Shown here: positions 63,901 through 64,000 of the stretch, in pieces
Position numbering within the stretch: position 1 is the first letter of the stretch
Layout: each line of letters starts with the position of its first letter
Notes under the pieces: model-generated
Database searches by the model: none
What the model saw: only the letters and a program-made list of their open reading frames with translations
Told to the model about the DNA's origin: nothing
Source: Tubiluchus corallicola
Lineage: Eukaryota; Priapulida; Priapulimorpha; Priapulimorphida; Tubiluchidae
Length of the DNA stretch: 64,000 nucleotides
Assembly (NCBI GenBank): GCA_030141605.1
Contig: JAQGDQ010000065.1
Coordinates: forward strand, 233,501-297,500
Reading direction: 5' to 3'
Program-made: the position numbers and the translations under genes

Positions 63901-64000
63901 TAAACCAAGTGGTCCACTGCGTTTGCGATTACTTAATATTTTTTCAACAATCATTACATTGCCACTCCTAGATGCTTCTAACAAATCTTGATCTTTTCCC
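19454..64000 (-). CDS. ANKS1: ANKS1 (Odin-like) ankyrin, SAM and PTB domain adaptor, 22 exons
   Basis: Twenty-two - strand exons join in phase from 64000 down to a TGA at 19454-19456. The joined frame is 1527 codons plus the last base of the presumed ATG, which straddles the window edge, giving about 1528 residues. Order: an N-terminus reading [15 protein letters not shown]; about six ankyrin repeats (residues about 38-260, with [22 protein letters not shown] and [10 protein letters not shown]); a long Ser/Pro-rich linker (about 275-1015); SAM1 (about 1056-1120); SAM2 (about 1133-1195); PTB (about 1316-1455, with [25 protein letters not shown] and [13 protein letters not shown]); and a Ser/Lys-rich tail. 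Family knowledge: ANKS1A (Odin) and ANKS1B are cytoplasmic adaptors that bind Eph and EGF receptor signalling complexes. Human members are shorter; the extra length is in the linker. The linker has YQNV and three YxxM motifs. Which vertebrate paralogue is closer cannot be decided, as this is probably the pre-duplication gene. Confidence 0.96.
19858..20001 (-). CDS. ANKS1: ANKS1 exon 21 (PTB)
   Basis: It encodes [20 protein letters not shown], then [20 protein letters not shown]. These are conserved PTB strands. Confidence 0.96.
20002..21194. other. ANKS1 intron 20
   Basis: Mostly occupied by transposon-like sequence at about 20560-20960. No coding sequence seen. Confidence 0.6.
20560..20960. 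mobile_element. Pogo/Tigger-like repeat, diverged copy
   Basis: TCGGTTTGCCGGAT near 20575 recurs inverted near 20945 as TCGGTTTGCTGGAT, reminiscent of pogo-type termini. The inner part, with CAGTAGGTGCCTTG, GGGCTGCTCC, GTATATAAAAA and AACTCCACATAATT, aligns with the element at 22499. Exact ends are unclear. Confidence 0.4.
21195..21281 (-). CDS. ANKS1: ANKS1 exon 20 (PTB)
   Basis: It encodes [20 protein letters not shown] then VKFIDSKSK, matching the ILSITYKGVKFIDA core of the PTB. Confidence 0.96.
21282..21599. other. ANKS1 intron 19
   Basis: AT-rich sequence; nothing recognised. Confidence 0.6.
21600..21671 (-). CDS. ANKS1: ANKS1 exon 19 (PTB)
   Basis: It encodes [20 protein letters not shown] then VKMK, the first strand and helix of the PTB domain (vertebrate: YLGSMLIKDLRGTESTQDA). 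Confidence 0.96.
21672..24320. other. ANKS1 intron 18
   Basis: Contains the 22499-23378 transposon-like element. The remaining sequence is AT-rich with no recognisable exon. Confidence 0.6.
22499..23378. mobile_element. Non-autonomous pogo-like element, 880 bp
   Basis: Begins CAGTAGACGC and ends with the complement of CAGTAGGTACC, each next to a TA dinucleotide (22497-22498 and 23379-23380). Imperfect inverted similarity continues for about 50 bases (TTTGACTAA against TAGGACTAA). The first 170 bases resemble the 20633-20800 sequence. No intact transposase. Confidence 0.45.
24321..24500 (-). CDS. ANKS1: ANKS1 exon 18 (linker and PTB start)
   Basis: It encodes a charged linker, then [20 protein letters not shown], equivalent to the [20 protein letters not shown] entry into the PTB fold. 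Confidence 0.94.
24501..25432. other. ANKS1 intron 17
   Basis: AT-rich; holds a 39-bp tandem dimer and nothing else recognised. Confidence 0.6.
24638..24715. repeat. 39-bp tandem duplication, two perfect units
   Basis: The unit runs from TGCTAGCAAACTTTG to AAAAACAAGTAC and occurs twice head to tail. Confidence 0.95.
25433..25606 (-). CDS. ANKS1: ANKS1 exon 17 (SAM-PTB linker)
   Basis: It encodes [20 protein letters not shown], then [14 protein letters not shown] and a Ser-rich end. It is phase 0 at both ends, so it could be skipped in frame. Confidence 0.88.
25607..26182. other. ANKS1 intron 16
   Basis: AT-rich; no feature recognised. Confidence 0.6.
26183..26311 (-). CDS. ANKS1: ANKS1 exon 16 (SAM2 end)
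   Basis: It encodes [20 protein letters not shown], then a Ser/Thr-rich connector. It matches the [14 protein letters not shown] signature of ANKS1B. Confidence 0.96.
26579..26830 (-). CDS. ANKS1: ANKS1 exon 15 (SAM1 end and SAM2 start)
   Basis: It encodes [20 protein letters not shown] (SAM1) and, after a short linker, [20 protein letters not shown] and [10 protein letters not shown] (SAM2). The double SAM is characteristic of ANKS1. Confidence 0.96.
27328..27411. repeat. TA-rich microsatellite
   Basis: Imperfect (TA)n broken by TTCATA and CATATA units. Confidence 0.85.
27440..28690 (+). pseudogene. Degenerate LINE reverse transcriptase fragment
   Basis: An open stretch at 27679-27963 reads [20 protein letters not shown], the GxRQG-LSP-LF block of non-LTR reverse transcriptases. 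It is followed by [12 protein letters not shown], where the catalytic YADD has become YADV. Upstream, broken frames give SSIGKL and an F.FKSNTSTT-like block. Downstream, [17 protein letters not shown] and a late [10 protein letters not shown] segment fit the C-terminal half of a CR1- or Jockey-like element. It has several stops and frameshifts, so it is inactive. It lies antisense to ANKS1. Confidence 0.8.
28797..28901. repeat. Perfect palindrome, 46-bp arms, 13-base spacer
   Basis: The arm 28797-28842, starting ACACAACTAACTCAATGAAT, is the exact reverse complement of 28856-28901. It is followed at once by a long TA-rich tract. Confidence 0.95.
28903..29062. repeat. (TA)n-rich tract
   Basis: Interrupted TA repeats with TATATGTATA variants next to the palindrome. 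Confidence 0.9.
29742..29806. repeat. (TA)n(CA)n compound microsatellite
   Basis: TA units, then ACATAT units, then about 14 CA units, then TA units. Confidence 0.95.
30385..30488 (-). CDS. ANKS1: ANKS1 exon 14 (SAM1, first half)
   Basis: It encodes [20 protein letters not shown] then GYDHISYI, the first helices of SAM1. The donor is ATT|GTATGT, in phase 0. Confidence 0.95.
30489..30822. other. ANKS1 intron 13
   Basis: Nothing recognised. Confidence 0.6.
30823..30916 (-). CDS. ANKS1: ANKS1 exon 13 (pre-SAM)
   Basis: It encodes [20 protein letters not shown] and a charged run EIEPEFKKK. It is equivalent to the IDKIMSSI segment before SAM1 in vertebrates. Confidence 0.92.
30917..32425. other. 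ANKS1 intron 12
   Basis: AT-rich; no repeat or exon recognised. Confidence 0.6.
32426..33555 (-). CDS. ANKS1: ANKS1 exon 12 (large linker exon with tyrosine docking motifs)
   Basis: A 1130-base exon of 376 codons, predicted mostly disordered. It contains SPVYQNV (a Grb2-type YxN motif), YESM, YEDM and YIEM (three YxxM motifs of the kind bound by PI3-kinase p85 SH2 domains), YDVS and several RPRPR or PxxP stretches. It ends ENAEWAK, where vertebrate ANKS1 has SEWEEIDK. Confidence 0.93.
34504..34756. mobile_element. Fold-back (MITE-like) element with long inverted repeats
   Basis: The left arm (34504-34592, with AATAAGATAAGAACAG, TAAACCAAATC and AGTATTTA) is matched inverted by the right arm (34674-34756) with about 80-85 bases of imperfect similarity around a central spacer. 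Flanking target duplications were not identified. Confidence 0.75.
36638..36718 (-). mobile_element. tRNA-derived SINE fragment
   Basis: On the - strand it reads GAGTGGTTAAGATAACGGAC (A-box region of a Leu/Ser-type tRNA), then CCCGAGTTCTAATCTC (a mutated B box, consensus GGTTCGAATCC). The spacing is tRNA-like with a long variable region. The mutations argue against a functional tRNA. Confidence 0.6.
38630..38764 (-). CDS. ANKS1: ANKS1 exon 11 (linker)
   Basis: It encodes [20 protein letters not shown], then a Ser-rich run ending NGPFA. The last residues join exon 12 as PFAGLSHGS, matching QFAGLLHGS of ANKS1, which confirms the junction. Confidence 0.92.
38765..39346. other. ANKS1 intron 10
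   Basis: Contains a SINE-like fragment near 38860; nothing else recognised. Confidence 0.6.
38855..38920 (+). mobile_element. tRNA-like 3' half (SINE fragment)
   Basis: It reads CCTGACTGCAAGG, then CTTGGGTTCAAGTCCCAG, a perfect T-arm with a B box, and GGAGTGCA. No matching 5' tRNA half precedes it, so it looks like a truncated SINE, not a tRNA gene. Confidence 0.5.
39347..39500 (-). CDS. ANKS1: ANKS1 exon 10 (linker)
   Basis: An acidic segment with [20 protein letters not shown] and a Cys pair (DCASCIIAE). The flanking splice sites and phase are consistent. No domain recognised. Confidence 0.85.
39501..40597. other. ANKS1 intron 9
   Basis: AT-rich; no exon or repeat recognised. Confidence 0.6.
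40598..41309 (-). CDS. ANKS1: ANKS1 exon 9 (long disordered linker)
   Basis: A 712-base exon. It has the basic proline motif KPSKPPRK (SH3-ligand-like), Ser-rich stretches and a conserved end, [18 protein letters not shown], that parallels the TPDCSPPSPDTAL segment of ANKS1. The donor is CAC|GTAAGC. Confidence 0.93.
41536..41647 (-). CDS. ANKS1: ANKS1 exon 8 (linker)
   Basis: A serine-rich segment ([20 protein letters not shown]) with no domain. It is supported by a clean acceptor, the phase 1 to phase 2 fit and an open frame across the whole exon. Confidence 0.85.
41648..42487. other. ANKS1 intron 7
   Basis: Nothing recognised. Confidence 0.6.
42488..42589 (-). CDS. ANKS1: ANKS1 exon 7 (end of ankyrin region)
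   Basis: It encodes [20 protein letters not shown], then [14 protein letters not shown]. This is the last, degenerate ankyrin repeat and its capping helix. Confidence 0.92.
42590..43880. other. ANKS1 intron 6
   Basis: Dominated by the 131-bp tandem repeat; otherwise nothing recognised. Confidence 0.7.
42818..43339. repeat. 131-bp tandem (minisatellite-like) repeat, four units
   Basis: Units start at 42818, 42949, 43080 and 43211, each with GTCTAGTAT, and differ by only a few bases. Every unit carries the arms ACTATAAAACTG and CAGTTTTATAGT, which can pair as a hairpin across a spacer of about 70 bases. Confidence 0.97.
43881..43956 (-). CDS. ANKS1: ANKS1 exon 6 (ankyrin)
   Basis: It encodes [20 protein letters not shown] then LLLEN, equivalent to [20 protein letters not shown] of ANKS1. 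The donor is GTAAGA in phase 1. Confidence 0.95.
43957..44577. other. ANKS1 intron 5
   Basis: Nothing recognised. Confidence 0.6.
44578..44799 (-). CDS. ANKS1: ANKS1 exon 5 (ankyrin)
   Basis: It encodes 74 residues with the family-specific [18 protein letters not shown] and the repeat [20 protein letters not shown]. It has a GTTAGC donor after AAG. Confidence 0.95.
44800..45771. other. ANKS1 intron 4
   Basis: AT-rich; a short GAAT/AAAT tetranucleotide repeat lies at about 45597-45645. Confidence 0.6.
45772..45846 (-). CDS. ANKS1: ANKS1 exon 4 (ankyrin)
   Basis: It encodes [20 protein letters not shown] then AELLE, matching ETALHCAAQYGHSEVVAVLL of vertebrate ANKS1. It is separated from exon 3 by a 12.8-kb intron, but the phases join directly. 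Confidence 0.95.
45993..46198 (-). mobile_element. Possible Penelope-like element terminal fragment
   Basis: TAGTTAAAAACAACA near 45995 is repeated inverted near 46180 with TTTATTAAAA also shared. Between them, the - strand reads GGTGATGATAGCAGCAGCTA then ATTGAAACG. This layout resembles the hammerhead-bearing terminal repeats of Penelope-like elements, but the catalytic core is not canonical. Confidence 0.35.
54842..54912. repeat. (C)n(CT)n microsatellite
   Basis: About 11 C residues followed by about 30 CT units. Confidence 0.95.
58618..58774 (-). CDS. ANKS1: ANKS1 exon 3 (ankyrin)
   Basis: Acceptor ttttacag; donor CAG|GTATGA. It encodes [20 protein letters not shown], the repeat [20 protein letters not shown] and a connector ending NVNQQ. 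Confidence 0.95.
58775..60276. other. ANKS1 intron 2
   Basis: Contains the 59784-60177 MITE; the rest is AT-rich with nothing recognised. Confidence 0.65.
59784..60177. mobile_element. 394-bp MITE with TTA target duplication (Harbinger-like)
   Basis: Left end GGGGCCATCC, right end GGATGGCCCT (inverted), flanked by TTA on both sides (59781-59783 and 60178-60180). Inside are two related segments with CTACCTACCTTGC followed by an AATGG-ATTAT block. A 3-bp TWA duplication is typical of PIF/Harbinger, so that assignment is an inference from size and target site. Confidence 0.7.
60277..60354 (-). CDS. ANKS1: ANKS1 exon 2 (ankyrin)
   Basis: It encodes [20 protein letters not shown] then AALNGHK. 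The donor is GTAAGT. A second AG nine bases into the exon would give an in-frame variant lacking three residues. Confidence 0.9.
61773..63123. mobile_element. 1351-bp TIR transposon with 8-bp target duplication (Merlin- or hAT-like)
   Basis: The termini GGCGCTATTACACTTTCGCA (61773 onward) are repeated inverted at the right end. Similarity extends about 33 bases through CCGNCTAGCTTTT. Perfect AAAAAACC target copies flank it at 61765-61772 and 63124-63131. An 8-bp duplication fits Merlin or hAT; the GG start favours Merlin. No transposase was seen, so it is non-autonomous. Confidence 0.85.
62590..62842 (+). mobile_element. LINE-like 3' tail nested in the TIR transposon
   Basis: It has a stem (GAAGGGTAGC with GCTACCCTTT) enclosing the palindrome GACCAATTGGTC, and ends in an ATGTCT tandem repeat (62821-62841). 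This is how 3' ends of CR1/L2-type retrotransposons often look. The 5' limit and target duplication are not defined. Confidence 0.4.
63896..64000 (-). CDS. ANKS1: ANKS1 exon 1 (N-terminus)
   Basis: It encodes [20 protein letters not shown] and a basic stretch ([11 protein letters not shown]), with donor AAG|GTGAGT in phase 2. In the family the protein starts MGKDQELLEAARTGNV, so the first base here (64000) is probably the G of the ATG. The promoter and 5' UTR lie outside the window. Confidence 0.9.

Overview
The window looks like AT-rich genomic DNA from a bilaterian animal, probably an invertebrate. The genes are interrupted by GT-AG introns of up to about 12.8 kb, and the introns are full of microsatellites and transposon remnants. 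No bacterial, phage or organelle features were seen. The species cannot be named from the sequence alone.

Two protein-coding genes run towards each other (tail to tail). On the + strand, about 4.2-14.2 kb, is the 3' half of a Pax6 (eyeless) gene. Five exons encode the end of the linker, a complete 60-residue homeodomain with serine at position 50, and a C-terminal transactivation region carrying the Pax6 signatures SYSCMLP and GVSVPV..QYWP. The paired-domain exons are not visible and must lie upstream of the window. On the - strand, 64.0-19.45 kb, is an essentially complete ANKS1 (Odin-type) gene with 22 exons. It encodes N-terminal ankyrin repeats, a long disordered linker, two SAM domains and a C-terminal PTB domain. 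Every exon phase matches the next. The predicted protein is about 1528 residues if the ATG sits across the window edge, longer than the vertebrate proteins. About 5.2 kb separates the two stop codons.

The rest is intronic or intergenic and repeat-rich. In the Pax6 introns there are TTCTA and TAT microsatellites, a weak reverse-transcriptase-like relic, and a layered rearrangement around the fourth visible exon. That rearrangement is a 5'-truncated LINE tail with a 17-bp target duplication, a segmental duplication (A and B blocks) and an apparent deletion of the duplicate exon. In the ANKS1 introns there are pogo-like elements, a dead LINE reverse transcriptase, a perfect 46-bp-arm palindrome, a fold-back element, tRNA-derived SINE pieces, a 4 x 131-bp tandem repeat, a Penelope-like fragment, a 394-bp MITE with TTA duplications, and a 1351-bp TIR element with 8-bp target duplications.

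Functionally, Pax6 is a nuclear transcription factor and ANKS1 a cytoplasmic adaptor of receptor tyrosine kinase signalling. Nothing in the sequence links their roles beyond proximity. I found no clearly new biological system. The most interesting items are the rearrangement at the Pax6 exon, the YxxM docking cluster in ANKS1, and several well-delimited mobile elements.
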